From assembly GCA_033763695.1 (NCBI GenBank), contig JANRKB010000002.1, positions 1 to 64,000 on the forward strand: a stretch of DNA of 64,000 nucleotides, given 5' to 3'. The notes under the pieces were generated by a model. The model made no database searches and was not told the origin of the DNA. It saw only the letters and a list, made by a program, of their open reading frames with translations. Source of the stretch: JANRKB01 sp033763695 (GTDB taxonomy: Bacteria; Planctomycetota; Phycisphaerae; Phycisphaerales; UBA1924). Position 1 is the first letter of the stretch. The number at the start of each line of letters is the position of its first letter. Of the stretch, positions 51,601-59,416 are shown piece by piece. The translations under genes and the position numbers were made by a program.

Positions 51601-52172
51601 TCTTGATCGCCATCTACATCTGGGTTCGATTCAAGTCCGTCCGGTTCTCGCTGGGCGCGCTTGCATCGCTTGCCCACGACGTCTTGACGGTCATCGGTGC
51701 CGTCGGATTGGCCAACTTGCTCTTGCAGTTCCCCGCCACTGCCGACTTCGCGCAGCGACTGGGCATTCAGGCCTACAAGATCGATCTGAACATGATCGCC
51801 GCGATTCTCACCATCGGCGGCTACTCACTCAACGACACCATCGTGCTTATGGATCGCATCCGCGAGAACCGCGGCCGCTCACTCGAAGCAAGCGGTCGAA
51901 TGATCAACGAGTCCATCAATCAGGTCATCAGCCGAACCATTATCACCTCCGGCACGACGATGACATCCTCGCTCATCATCTACCTCTTCGGCGGCGAGGG
52001 CGTGCGTGCCTTTGCGTTCGCTCTCGTGGTGGGCATCTTCGTCGGTACCTACTCGTCGATCGCCGTCGCGGCACCGATCGTGTGGACCAAGGGCGGGGCT
52101 GATCTGAACGACGACCCGCGTCCCGACGGCGCGGACGCCGATGCGGGCGAACCTGCTCTGGCCCGCACCTGA
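48678..52172 (+). CDS. secDF: SecD-SecF fusion protein
   Basis: 1164 residues with SecD and SecF in one chain. SecD: helix 1 (ITIVLAVLILCAYSIY), motif RLGRDLQGGVSLTY, periplasmic P1 domain, and membrane part with NHAAFTLPGIAGMILTFGMA and VDSNVLIYERMREEL. SecF starts near residue 675: ESLLDTEFRGGTKITLNF, then AILTIGGYSLNDTIVLMDRI. It uses the proton gradient to help complete protein translocation. An Ala/Glu/Lys-rich helical insertion of about 155 residues (about 125-278) interrupts P1. SecDF fusions are known from several phyla; the total is about 230 residues longer than separate E. coli SecD plus SecF. Confidence 0.96.
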   Translation: MPKFFRNITIVLAVLILCAYSIYPPKEKFRLGRDLQGGVSLTYTVQIRPDEEPTKVLNDTIGVLKNRVDPDGVMEIQMVAAGRDRIEIAMPLPRDEVKQLRRKFEDKLKNLGNANVTLERLEQAVRLPKAERDATFAKLSGGSDKQLALLNAAAAAYDESKSLADAVAQARAAKATPEELDPLVNKAADAAVAFEEAEKKVLATVLSPADVRRALELSDRVRKIAPSRGADATQYVEIPSDRARALDRLRKEHPDATAQLDDIVASYADYAKSRRTLDDPQDLIKLLRAAGVLSFRITVNPGEHPEEARLRQELRERGPLNVRANDARWYKINQIANWYSAKDELDFLEAAPQAFFQGRGYVGERYGSDYYILAWDTRAARLTNADGTWAVAQAREGRDELGRPSISFEMDVQGASRLGDLTKTHVGKHMAVLLDDQVYTAPTLQSAISKSGQITGDFSKEERDYIIRVLGAGSLQAKLSPEPISQNVLGPELGKDNLENGMKAGLVGLVAVGGFMIVYYFGCGLVAVIALLFNALIIMGLMVINHAAFTLPGIAGMILTFGMAVDSNVLIYERMREELLRGHDLKTAVRLGFDKAFSSIVDGNIANLIICVVLGYTGTPEIRGFAITMGIGVLGTLFSALVVTRLILELLVYKGGLKRISMLPMAIPQIQSLMTPRVNWLKYRFVFLAVSASYVLLGLGVAYFQGESLLDTEFRGGTKITLNFKPSAGEGTPPLTMTRAEVEDRVKKVGQEAAQNSPLRALTSADILPINPEADGVTSSRFDIKTTVTDEASIREALTSVFADMLESQPTLTFVGSNETDASKAPIFKIINEELGANIGRSLPVARDVKAYMGGAVLMIQDISPRTSLQSLTSRLEQARSRPEFADTLGRRVELVVLAGTDDDVKSAALLVLDEAASFFDNETQWQQRLANVEWRLAKAAFTVASTPASVQQFSPAIASSFKANAVVAVLLSFLLIAIYIWVRFKSVRFSLGALASLAHDVLTVIGAVGLANLLLQFPATADFAQRLGIQAYKIDLNMIAAILTIGGYSLNDTIVLMDRIRENRGRSLEASGRMINESINQVISRTIITSGTTMTSSLIIYLFGGEGVRAFAFALVVGIFVGTYSSIAVAAPIVWTKGGADLNDDPRPDGADADAGEPALART

Positions 52173-52201
52173 GATTGTCAGCACATCCTGAGATCCCTCA
52201 C

Positions 52202-52225
52202 GCGGGCCTCCACATGGAGGCCCGC
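52202..52225 (+). terminator. Hairpin after secDF
   Basis: Perfect 10-bp stem (52202-52211 with 52216-52225) with an ACAT loop, followed by ATTCGTTTCC. The T-run is weak, so termination may be partial. Confidence 0.6.
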
Positions 52226-52373
52226 ATTCGTTTCCCAGGCAGCCCCCGGGCGCGGCACGGGCGGACCCGCTCGCCAACCCGGGTATCCTGTCATGGCCTG
52301 TTCACGGCACAGCCGATGAAAAGCGGTCGCCGCGCTCTGCGACGCGGCACGTGCGACAACGCACAGACGAGAC

Positions 52374-53030
52374 ATGGCGATGGACACCGGCGGATCCAAA
52401 CTGGTTGGCGGCCTGCTCCTCCTGGTGGTGGTCTGGATCGTCGTCTACTGGGCATGGACACCCAGCGAAGCCCGCATCTCCGTCAGCGACACGCCGCCCG
52501 ACGTCCACCACACGCTCCCCGGCGACGCCGCGGCACCGAGCGAGCCGATGCCGCCGCCCGTCGAGCCGACCACAACGCACGCGCCCGCCGAGCAGCCTCA
52601 GGACGCACGCACGAAGCCCGGCCCCGCCGTGATCGCGCCGGAGTTTGAGCGGTATCGCGTGCAGCCAGGCGACACGCTCGCAAGCATCAGCCGCAAGTTC
52701 TTCGGCACTTCATCCAAAGCGACGATCATCACGCGGGCCAATCCGTTCAAGGATCCGATGCGCCTCAAGCCCGGCGATGAACTGCTGATCCCCAAGGATC
52801 CGTCGAACATCCAGGGCAAGCCCGCACCCAAGCCCGAAAGCCCCAGCGAAAGCGAAGGCCGCGAGTACGAAGTGCAGCCCGGCGACTCGCTCTCGACCAT
52901 CGCCGATCGCGAGATGGGTTCGAGCAAGCACGCGGACCTGATCTACAAGGCCAACCGCGACCGGCTCAAGAGCAAGGACGCGCTCAAGGTGGGTCAGAAG
53001 ATCATCATCCCGCCCACGCCCAAAGAATGA
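52374..53030 (+). CDS. Membrane-anchored protein with two LysM domains
   Basis: 218 residues. N-terminal membrane helix (LVGGLLLLVVVWIVVYWAW), a Pro/Thr-rich linker (about 33-90), then two LysM domains: YRVQPGDTLASISRKFFG (about 93-140) and YEVQPGDSLSTIADREMG (about 165-213), each ending in a LxxGxxLxIP-type strand. LysM binds the glycan chains of peptidoglycan or chitin-like polymers. It is likely an envelope protein facing the periplasm. It follows secDF by about 200 bp with a hairpin between, so probably it has its own promoter. Confidence 0.9.
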   Translation: MAMDTGGSKLVGGLLLLVVVWIVVYWAWTPSEARISVSDTPPDVHHTLPGDAAAPSEPMPPPVEPTTTHAPAEQPQDARTKPGPAVIAPEFERYRVQPGDTLASISRKFFGTSSKATIITRANPFKDPMRLKPGDELLIPKDPSNIQGKPAPKPESPSESEGREYEVQPGDSLSTIADREMGSSKHADLIYKANRDRLKSKDALKVGQKIIIPPTPKE

Positions 53031-53933
53031 GTCGCGCGTGTGCCGCGTGTGCCGGGCTCCGACGGCGCGTCCGCACCGCCCACGGCACAGAAACACAAGA
53101 CCAAAAACAAAGAGCCGGCCGCGACTCTCCCTCTCCTCATGGCCGTCGCGGCCGACTCTTGGCAAGGCCCCTCGCGCGGGATGAACACACCAGTCGCGAC
53201 GCGGGCGGAATGCGTTGTCTGCACGCGGCTCGCCGCACTCTCATGCGGCGGGCCGCCGGAACGTCAACCGGCGGGGCGAAACATCACGCCAGCGCACCGG
53301 GTCAAGCGTTCCCACATCGTTCGGCCCGAGGCCCTTGTCACGCGTCGAGCCTCCTCTTCGGCGCGCCGCCCGGTTCACGGCCGGGCATCCCAGATCAACT
53401 TCCGGGCAAGGGTCTTGTCTCTCACACCACCGGCGGTTGCGGCAACAAACGGAAACGCCGATCCTCTTGGGCCGAACATGTGCACCCTGTCGTGACCGAG
53501 CCTGCAGCCGAGTCTCCACACTCGCTGCCGCGACGTCGAACGCTCTGCTGGACCGACAGAACGATCGCGCTCCCGCCTTCGCGGGTGGCCCACCTGACGC
53601 GTCCCGTGGCTTTCACTCCCCTCCAAGGATGAAAGCGATCAGAACGGGGCAGGATTCAGTTCTTGCTTTGGCTCCGCACCAACCTTCGCCGAGAACCGGT
53701 CGAGTCACGCTGAAGGTGACCCGGACGTACAGACGTTCGCATCCTTCGCGCGGGCGGTTGCGTCATGCAGGCGAAGAAATCGCGCACGAAAGCGGTTTCG
53801 TGGGTGCGGACACGTGGAGTTGTGCTCGTGATACCGCGCGAGATTTCTCGCGGTTGCGGCCACTTTTCTGCAATGGACATGATTCTCGGGCGTTGCCGCC
53901 CGTTCATTCCACCGCAGTGCTCGCTCGCCCGAC
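53031..53933. other. 900-bp gene-free region with a minus-strand terminator
   Basis: No coding frame in either strand has convincing codon use or a ribosome-binding site; frames present are Arg/Ser/Pro-rich. The region is rich in hairpins (for example GCCGCCGG...CCGGCGGG near 53250-53275). An intrinsic terminator at its left end faces the minus strand. I found no match to RNase P, tmRNA, SRP or 6S signatures by eye. It may hold a long 3' untranslated region or a non-coding RNA. Confidence 0.55.
53097..53160 (-). terminator. Strong minus-strand intrinsic terminator
   Basis: 16-bp stem (53110-53125 with 53145-53160) in which the one non-Watson-Crick position is a G-U pair only on the minus strand (C-A on the plus strand). 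It is followed on the minus strand by TTGTTTTTGG. The direction shows that a minus-strand transcript ends here. Confidence 0.8.
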
Positions 53934-54590
53934 TCAGCAGCCCGCCTCGAACGCCGCGACGAACGCATCAAAGTCCGTGAAGTCGAGGAACGAGTCGCCG
54001 TTGAAGTCCGCGCTCGGATCCCCGCCCTCAAACGCGACGACGAACGCATCGAAGTCGGTGAAGTCGATGAAGCCATCGCCGTTGAAATCAGCACGGCACC
54101 CCAGCGCAACGTACTGCGTGCTGTCGTCGAGATTGATCCATCCCGCGTTCTCGCTCCACGCATAGCCGCGGAGGCGGCGCGCGATCGGATCCAGCCGCGC
54201 CTGCTTGCCCGACGCGGCAAGCGCCGCGGCGGTATCAAAGTTCACCCAGCCGATGTTCTCGGCCCACGCCAGCCCGGCGAGGTTGTTGCTCGCAAGCACG
54301 TTGACGCCAAAGTCCGAGCCATTGACGTTGGCATACGCCGAGCCTGCGCCCGGCGTGCCGTCACCGAGGTTCATCCAGCCGACGTTCTCGCACCAGACAA
54401 AGCCGGACATGAACGTCGCGCCGATCACCGCCCCCTGATTGCCCGGCGTCGGTCCGGCCTGAAACCACTCCATCCAGCCGATGTTCTCGCCCCACGAGTT
54501 GCTGTGGAACGGATCGACGTTTGATGGATCGGCGATGGCGACGCCGCTCAAGGCAAGCAATGCACACGATGACACAAGGCGAGGGATCAT
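53934..54590 (-). CDS. Secreted ENxGW-repeat protein with dockerin-like GC tail
   Basis: 218 residues from ATG 54590, with GAGG 8 nt upstream. Signal peptide (MIPRLVSSCALLALSGVAIA). The body has four spaced repeats with the pattern W-x-E-N-x-G-W: WGENIGWMEW, WCENVGWMNL, WAENIGWVNF and WSENAGWINL, about 35-45 residues apart. The C-terminus is two EF-hand/dockerin-like repeats (ADFNGDGFIDFTDFDAFV, ADFNGDSFLDFTDFDAFV) ending FEAGC. The repeat fold is unknown; aromatic-rich repeats of this kind could bind polysaccharide, but that is speculation. Confidence 0.82.
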   Translation of the reverse strand: MIPRLVSSCALLALSGVAIADPSNVDPFHSNSWGENIGWMEWFQAGPTPGNQGAVIGATFMSGFVWCENVGWMNLGDGTPGAGSAYANVNGSDFGVNVLASNNLAGLAWAENIGWVNFDTAAALAASGKQARLDPIARRLRGYAWSENAGWINLDDSTQYVALGCRADFNGDGFIDFTDFDAFVVAFEGGDPSADFNGDSFLDFTDFDAFVAAFEAGC

Positions 54591-54660
54591 GAATGACCTC
54601 GATGAATGAGTGACGGAATAAGCAAGGCGAACAGTGCCGGGTGAGAGCGACACCCTCTTT

Positions 54661-55902
54661 TCAGAACGCGAGATTGGCGTTGGGATCGGTGATGCTCATG
54701 CCACCGCCCGCGTTGCCGGAGATCGCAGCGTTTGTCGTGCCGGGCGTGACCGTGCCGACACGATTGCCCGCGACGACAGAATAGTTTGAAGAGAGGCTGT
54801 TGCTGCACACGTTGCGCACAATCGTGTTGTTGGTCCCGCTGACGAAGATGCCAAACCCATTGCCGACCGCCTGGTTCCCTTCAACGTGATTGTAGTCGCC
54901 CGTGCACCAGATCGCCGTGAATGGTCCGCTGTTGCCGTTGTAGCGGAGCTGGTTTCCGATGACGGTGGATCGTTCCGTGACGCGGACCCCCTGGTTCGTG
55001 CTGCCCGCGACATTGCAGTTGCGCACGGTGGCAAGCGCGCCCGCGTTGATGCCGAGCTGCTTGTTCTGCACCGCCGTGCACCCATCAAACGTCGCGAGAT
55101 TGCTGGGCACGAACCCGCTCTTGGTGTTGTAGCCGGCGCGGCAGTTGGTGTAGAGGTCCGCGTAGGTGCTGACAAATCCGAATCCGCCGTTGGTATCTGA
55201 CACGCAGCCAGTCAGCACAGCGTTGTTGGTCTGAAAGCCGTCGCCAGTATTGTGGCTCGCGCTGCAGTCGTTAAACGTCGTGCTTCCGGCGGCCGCGATG
55301 AACCCGCCGCCGCTGTTGAATGTCGCCTGGCAACGCGCGAACTTGCTGGAATCGTTCCACACGAATCCGACGCCCGTTCCGTCGGACGCGTCACAATCAG
55401 TCGCTGTGCCGTAGTAGCCGACGTCGATTCCGACGACGCCGCAGCCAGTCACCTTGACGTTGCTGACGCGCGCATTGGTCGCTCCGGACACCACAACGCC
55501 ACCGGACGCGAACCCAGCGATTGTGCCGTTGCTGACCGAGCACTGGTTCGGCGAGAAGTTGACGCACGTGACGCCGGCAAAGGCCCCACCGCCCGCGTTG
55601 ATCTGGAACCCATTCAGATCAAGACGCACCCCGGACGAGGCGATGCGAATGCCATTCTTATTGAATGCGTTGACATTCCCCGTCAGGTAGTAGCTGCCCG
55701 GCTGCGAGATGACGTACGTCGAGTTCGCGTCCCCCGGCGTGTTCGTGCCGTTGATCGCGATCCGCGGCTCGATCTCCGTCAGCGTCTTGTAGGTGCTCGC
55801 GACCGGACCGCCGGGGGGCGCGAGCGGCCCAGCAAAGACCAGCGCGGCCGTACCCAGTCCGGCGACAAGAACGAGAGAGCACACTGTGGCGAGCGTCTTC
55901 AT
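54661..55902 (-). CDS. Secreted right-handed beta-helix protein, paralog 1
   Basis: 413 residues from ATG 55902. Signal peptide (VCSLVLVAGLGTAALVFA), then a conserved module GPLAPPGGPVASTYKTLTEI, EPRIAINGTNTPG, ISQPGSYYLTGNV and LDLNGFQI (about residues 20-95). The rest is a parallel beta-helix of about 22-residue coils with N-C/C-x-A-x-x-N-x-G-x-G-F patterns (GTGVGFVWN, SGGGFIAAAG, TGDGFQTNN, GGFGFVSTY). Pectate-lyase-like folds often bind or cleave acidic polysaccharides, but no catalytic residues were identified. It has no dockerin-like tail. It is 64 bp downstream of paralog 2. Confidence 0.85.
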   Translation of the reverse strand: MKTLATVCSLVLVAGLGTAALVFAGPLAPPGGPVASTYKTLTEIEPRIAINGTNTPGDANSTYVISQPGSYYLTGNVNAFNKNGIRIASSGVRLDLNGFQINAGGGAFAGVTCVNFSPNQCSVSNGTIAGFASGGVVVSGATNARVSNVKVTGCGVVGIDVGYYGTATDCDASDGTGVGFVWNDSSKFARCQATFNSGGGFIAAAGSTTFNDCSASHNTGDGFQTNNAVLTGCVSDTNGGFGFVSTYADLYTNCRAGYNTKSGFVPSNLATFDGCTAVQNKQLGINAGALATVRNCNVAGSTNQGVRVTERSTVIGNQLRYNGNSGPFTAIWCTGDYNHVEGNQAVGNGFGIFVSGTNNTIVRNVCSNSLSSNYSVVAGNRVGTVTPGTTNAAISGNAGGGMSITDPNANLAF

Positions 55903-55966
55903 GGAGAGATCCTGCGTGGAGTTCGCACCAGCGCACAGCGCGATGCGAGTGATGCATTGATGCTTT

Positions 55967-57289
55967 TCAGTACTTGAAGTTGGCAAACGAGTTGCCGGTC
56001 GTCAGCGTCGCTCCGGCGGTGACGTCGAAGATCTGGCCGATGGCATTGGTGCCGGAGCTGACAAAGTCATTGGCCCCGCCCGCACCGTTGCTGCGGGCGA
56101 TGTTGCGGGCCACGAAGGCGCCGCCCGAGACGCTGATACCCGTCCCATTGGCCACAACGGTGTTACCTTCGATGCGTGCGCCTGATGCACCCGTCGCGAG
56201 GATCCCCGCACCGGCGTTGTTGACACAGTTGTTGTTTGTCGCGTTCGCTGGCCCTGAGACTCGAATGCCGTCGATCGTGTTGTTGCTGCACGCGTTGTTG
56301 GAAATCGTCGAGCCCGTGAACGCGAGGATTCCGTGCTGCCCGTTGTTCGACGCGGTGCAGCTCGTGATCGTTGAAGAGATGCCGAGCGAGAACCCTTGCG
56401 CTCCGTTGCCCACCGCGGAGCAACCGATGGCGGCATTGCTGCCCGCGTCGCTGCTGAAGCCGCTGCCGCCGTTGCTCGTCGCGGCACACGCGTTGAACGT
56501 GTTTCCCGCCGCGTTGGCGCGGAAGCCCGCGTCAAGCGTGCTCCCGGTCGACGAGCAGTTGGTCAGTGTGTTTCCCGAGCCCATCTTGAACCCATAGCCC
56601 GAGCCCGATGCGTTGTCAGCGATGCAGTTGGTGATCGATGCGTTGTTGCCGACAGACCATTCATCCTGACCGTTGGCCCGGGCCACGCAACCGCTGGCAA
56701 CCATGTTGTCAACGCTGCGGAACCCGATCGCGCCGTTGGAGAAGGCCATGCAGTCCTTGAAGCTGCTCCAGAACGAAACATCAAATCCATCACCGGCGTT
56801 GTTCGCGGCGATGACATTGTCAATGCGCACGCGCGAAGCGGCGTTGGTTGACGCGTTCACTCCGTCGCCGCCGCCGCTTCGGATCGTCCCGTTCTTGATG
56901 ACCACGTTGCCGCGCGGGTCGTTCACATTGCTGCCGTCGCCCGTGATCTGTACGAGCGCCTGTGTCGCGCCGGCCACGCCGCTGATCGTGAATCCATTGA
57001 GATCGAGCGTGACGTTGTTGGCGGTGATGAGAATCGCGCTCTTGCCCGACGCCGCGCTGATGTTGCCCGGGAGGTAGTACGACCCGGGCTGGCTGATGAC
57101 ATATACCGCCGCGCTCGCCCCACCCGGCGTGTTTGTGCCGTTGATCGCAATCCGCGGCTCGAGCTCCGTCAACGTCTTGTACGTGCTTGCAACCGGGCCG
57201 CCCGGCGGCGACAGCGGCCCCGCAACCAGCATCCCCGCGCACAGCACAAGTCCAGCAACAGCGGCAAACGCAAGCACATTCGTCTTCAT
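55967..57289 (-). CDS. Secreted right-handed beta-helix protein, paralog 2
   Basis: 440 residues from ATG 57289, with GGAGGG 6 nt upstream. Signal peptide (LAFAAVAGLVLCAGMLVA) followed by the shared module: GPLSPPGGPVASTYKTLTEL, EPRIAINGTNTPG, ISQPGSYYLPGNI, VTLDLNGFTI. The body has many parallel beta-helix coils (NNAGDGFDVSF, SNGAIGFRSV, SNGGSGFSSDAG, GNGAQGFSLGISS, NNGQHGILAFTGS). It is upstream of paralog 1 on the same strand, probably in one transcript. The terminal part is NSFANFKY, without a dockerin tail. Confidence 0.85.
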   Translation of the reverse strand: MKTNVLAFAAVAGLVLCAGMLVAGPLSPPGGPVASTYKTLTELEPRIAINGTNTPGGASAAVYVISQPGSYYLPGNISAASGKSAILITANNVTLDLNGFTISGVAGATQALVQITGDGSNVNDPRGNVVIKNGTIRSGGGDGVNASTNAASRVRIDNVIAANNAGDGFDVSFWSSFKDCMAFSNGAIGFRSVDNMVASGCVARANGQDEWSVGNNASITNCIADNASGSGYGFKMGSGNTLTNCSSTGSTLDAGFRANAAGNTFNACAATSNGGSGFSSDAGSNAAIGCSAVGNGAQGFSLGISSTITSCTASNNGQHGILAFTGSTISNNACSNNTIDGIRVSGPANATNNNCVNNAGAGILATGASGARIEGNTVVANGTGISVSGGAFVARNIARSNGAGGANDFVSSGTNAIGQIFDVTAGATLTTGNSFANFKY

Positions 57290-57692
57290 GGACATCCCTC
57301 CCACCTCGCGCCGCGAGGCTTTGCCATAAACCCATGCGCCAAGTCGGGCACGAGCGGCTAAATGGATTGGTGTTGAGTTCGCAGACCGACGGCGGCCAAG
57401 GCCGACGCACCATCACGCTCGCCCCCGCTCGGACATGCCGAGCGGCGGCTGATCGGGCGTCTTCACAGCATGTGCCTTGCACCGCGGCATCGGCCGCGTC
57501 GCTCCCCCCACGCATCACGTCGGCTTCACACCCCAGGCACTTGCGACGTGTCGACGGCTCTGCAGCCCGTCGCGCCCGCCTGCCGCGTGTGGGTGATCTA
57601 TGCGGGGTCGGCGACGCGCCTCGCCTAAACTCTCCACCTGCCGCGGCGTTCGTTTTCGGCCCTTGTTCGCGGCGAATCGGAGAATGTTTCTC
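57290..57692. other. Divergent intergenic region, beta-helix pair / adenylate-kinase-like gene
   Basis: 403 bp without a supported gene. No clear promoter or terminator was seen. Confidence 0.5.
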
Positions 57693-58820
57693 ATGCGCGC
57701 GATCGTCACTGGTCAGGTCGGAATGGAGAAGAAGCCCTACCTCGACGCCGTCGCGCGTTTTGCCGGGCAGCAGGGCGAAGAGGTCGCGCTCTACCACGTC
57801 GGCGACATGATGTACAACGAAGGCCGCGACGTCCGACCGGGACGCATCCTCGACCTACCGATCTCGCGCCTCAACTCGCTCCGCCGCGCCGCCATCAAGG
57901 ACGTCATCACCGACTCCAAGGGCAAGCCCAACATCATCGTCAACACCCACGCCACCTTCCGCTGGCGTCACGGCCTCTTCAGCGCATTCGACTTCGATCA
58001 GATGCGTCTGCTTGAGCCCAACCTCTTCATCTGTCTCGTCGACAACATCGAAGTCGTGCACCATCGCCTGCACAAAGAGCACGACATCGACGCCACGCTC
58101 AAGGACTGCATGGTCTGGCGTGAAGAAGAGATCCTCGCGACCGAGCTGCTGGCGCAGTCGTTCCCCGGCTCGCAGTTCTACATCATGGCCCGCGGGCGTC
58201 ACACCTCGACGACGCGCACCACCTTCCGCCTGCTCTGCCGTCCGCAGATGAAGAAGGTCTATCCGTCCTTCCCGATGAGCCACGTCGTCGACATGCCCGA
58301 TGTGCTCGCAGAGATTGATCGCTTCCGTGCGGCCCTCGCCGAGCACTTCATCACCTTCGACCCGGGCGATGTCGACGAGAAACTCCTCTTGGATCGCGCC
58401 ATCCTCGCGGCCCGCGAGGGCAAGGAATGGCTCGAGGTCGAGCCGCACATGTTCGGCGGGGCGGTCAAGCCCGGCTCGGCCCCGATCAAGGTCCGCGTGC
58501 GCGAAGTGCTCGACATTGCCGGCGACATCGACGGTCAGATCTACATGCGCGACTTCCGCCTGGTGGATCAGAGCGACATGATCGTCTCGTACATCCCCGA
58601 GCTCCCCGGCGGCGTCCCCGGCCTCTCCAGCGGCGTAGAACGTGAACTGCACCACGCGTGGGAACACACCAAGGAGGTGTATGTGGTATGGAAGCCCAAG
58701 AAGGCTCCCAGCCCGTTCATCACCGAAACCGCCACCCGTATCTTCAAGACGGTCGAAGAAGCCCTCGCGTTCTTCGAGAGCAAGGGGTACTTCGTCGAGA
58801 AGAACCTCTTCGGGAACTGA
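57693..58820 (+). CDS. AdkA-like P-loop protein fused to nucleoside-deoxyribosyltransferase-like domain
   Basis: 375 residues from ATG 57693, with GGAGA about 10 nt upstream. The first 190 residues resemble archaeal-type adenylate kinases: MRAIVTGQVGMEKK at the P-loop position, VALYHVGDMMYNEG, PNIIVNTHATFRWRHG, LEPNLFICLVDN. The P-loop lacks the usual GK(S/T). The last 120 residues (GQIYMRDFRLVDQSDMIVSY, GLSSGVERELHHAWEHTKEV, YVVWKPKK) resemble nucleoside 2-deoxyribosyltransferase-like domains. I infer a nucleotide-related enzyme, activity unknown. No partner gene is adjacent. Confidence 0.65.
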   Translation: MRAIVTGQVGMEKKPYLDAVARFAGQQGEEVALYHVGDMMYNEGRDVRPGRILDLPISRLNSLRRAAIKDVITDSKGKPNIIVNTHATFRWRHGLFSAFDFDQMRLLEPNLFICLVDNIEVVHHRLHKEHDIDATLKDCMVWREEEILATELLAQSFPGSQFYIMARGRHTSTTRTTFRLLCRPQMKKVYPSFPMSHVVDMPDVLAEIDRFRAALAEHFITFDPGDVDEKLLLDRAILAAREGKEWLEVEPHMFGGAVKPGSAPIKVRVREVLDIAGDIDGQIYMRDFRLVDQSDMIVSYIPELPGGVPGLSSGVERELHHAWEHTKEVYVVWKPKKAPSPFITETATRIFKTVEEALAFFESKGYFVEKNLFGN

Positions 58821-58843
58821 GCGGAGCCCAATCATGGCTCGGC

Positions 58844-58945
58844 ACGGCGAAGCCGTGCGGGTGAATAGCGTCGGGTCGTCGCGCCAGCGACACCCGACGA
58901 CAAAGTTCGCGCTTGGAACGCGCATCGCGCAGCGATGCAGCCGCG
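58844..58945 (+). repeat. Triple-hairpin element, copy C
   Basis: Hairpin 1 at 58844-58858 (CACGGC, GAA loop), then 12 nt including GGTGAATAGC. Hairpin 2 spans 58871-58899 (GTCGGGT/ACCCGAC, bulged C, GTCGC/GCGAC). After 22 nt, hairpin 3 is at 58922-58938 (GCATCGC/GCGATGC), then AGCCGCG. Both spacers are the same length as in copy A. Confidence 0.85.
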
Positions 58946-59085
58946 CGGGTCGCTTGGGAAGTGATCGCTCACATGCCTTCGCCTGCTCGAGTCCGGCTCG
59001 ACAATGCTCATCGCGATGGAACCCCGATCCCAGCGCGATCCCGCGCCCAGCGCGGCCCTATTCGCACACTTCATCGAGACTCTCA

Positions 59086-59313
59086 ATGCACAAACCAAAA
59101 CCGATTGGCTTTGAAACGGCGATTCGTGACACGAAGGCCATCGAGGACGCCGTCAAGCGCGCCGTGAGTGAAGCGATTGGTCCGTCGAGCAGGTCTTCCA
59201 ACGGGAGCGGCAGAAAGGCCAAGAAAGCCGCGCCCACGCTAGCCGCGGCACCCCTCCCCAAGGCGACTCGCCCAAAGTCGCCGCGCTCCTCACCGAATCG
59301 CCGCAAAAAGTAG
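59086..59313 (+). CDS. Small basic protein of unknown function
   Basis: 75 residues from ATG 59086, with GAGA about 7 nt upstream. The N-terminal half is a probable helix (FETAIRDTKAIEDAVKRAVS) and the C-terminal half is Ser/Pro/Lys/Arg-rich (RKAKKAAPTL, NRRKK at the end). It looks like a small nucleic-acid-binding or ribosome-associated protein but has no recognised motif. It lies 140 bp after the hairpin element and before the beta-propeller gene. Coding status is moderately supported only. Confidence 0.42.
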   Translation: MHKPKPIGFETAIRDTKAIEDAVKRAVSEAIGPSSRSSNGSGRKAKKAAPTLAAAPLPKATRPKSPRSSPNRRKK

Positions 59314-59416
59314 CTCGTCGTAGTTTCGACCCTGCAATTCCGCAACCGCATCTCTTCACGCCAGTACAACGCTTCGCGGGCCACGCACAATCGCTGGCTC
59401 GGCGTGGAGTGTTGCC

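Noticed and set aside
53160..53930. RNase P RNA, tmRNA, SRP RNA or 6S RNA in the gene-free region
   Set aside because: None of the universally conserved blocks (GAGGAAAGTCC, ACAGAA; TTCGA T-arm with CCA end; GGAAGCAG loop) was found on either strand.
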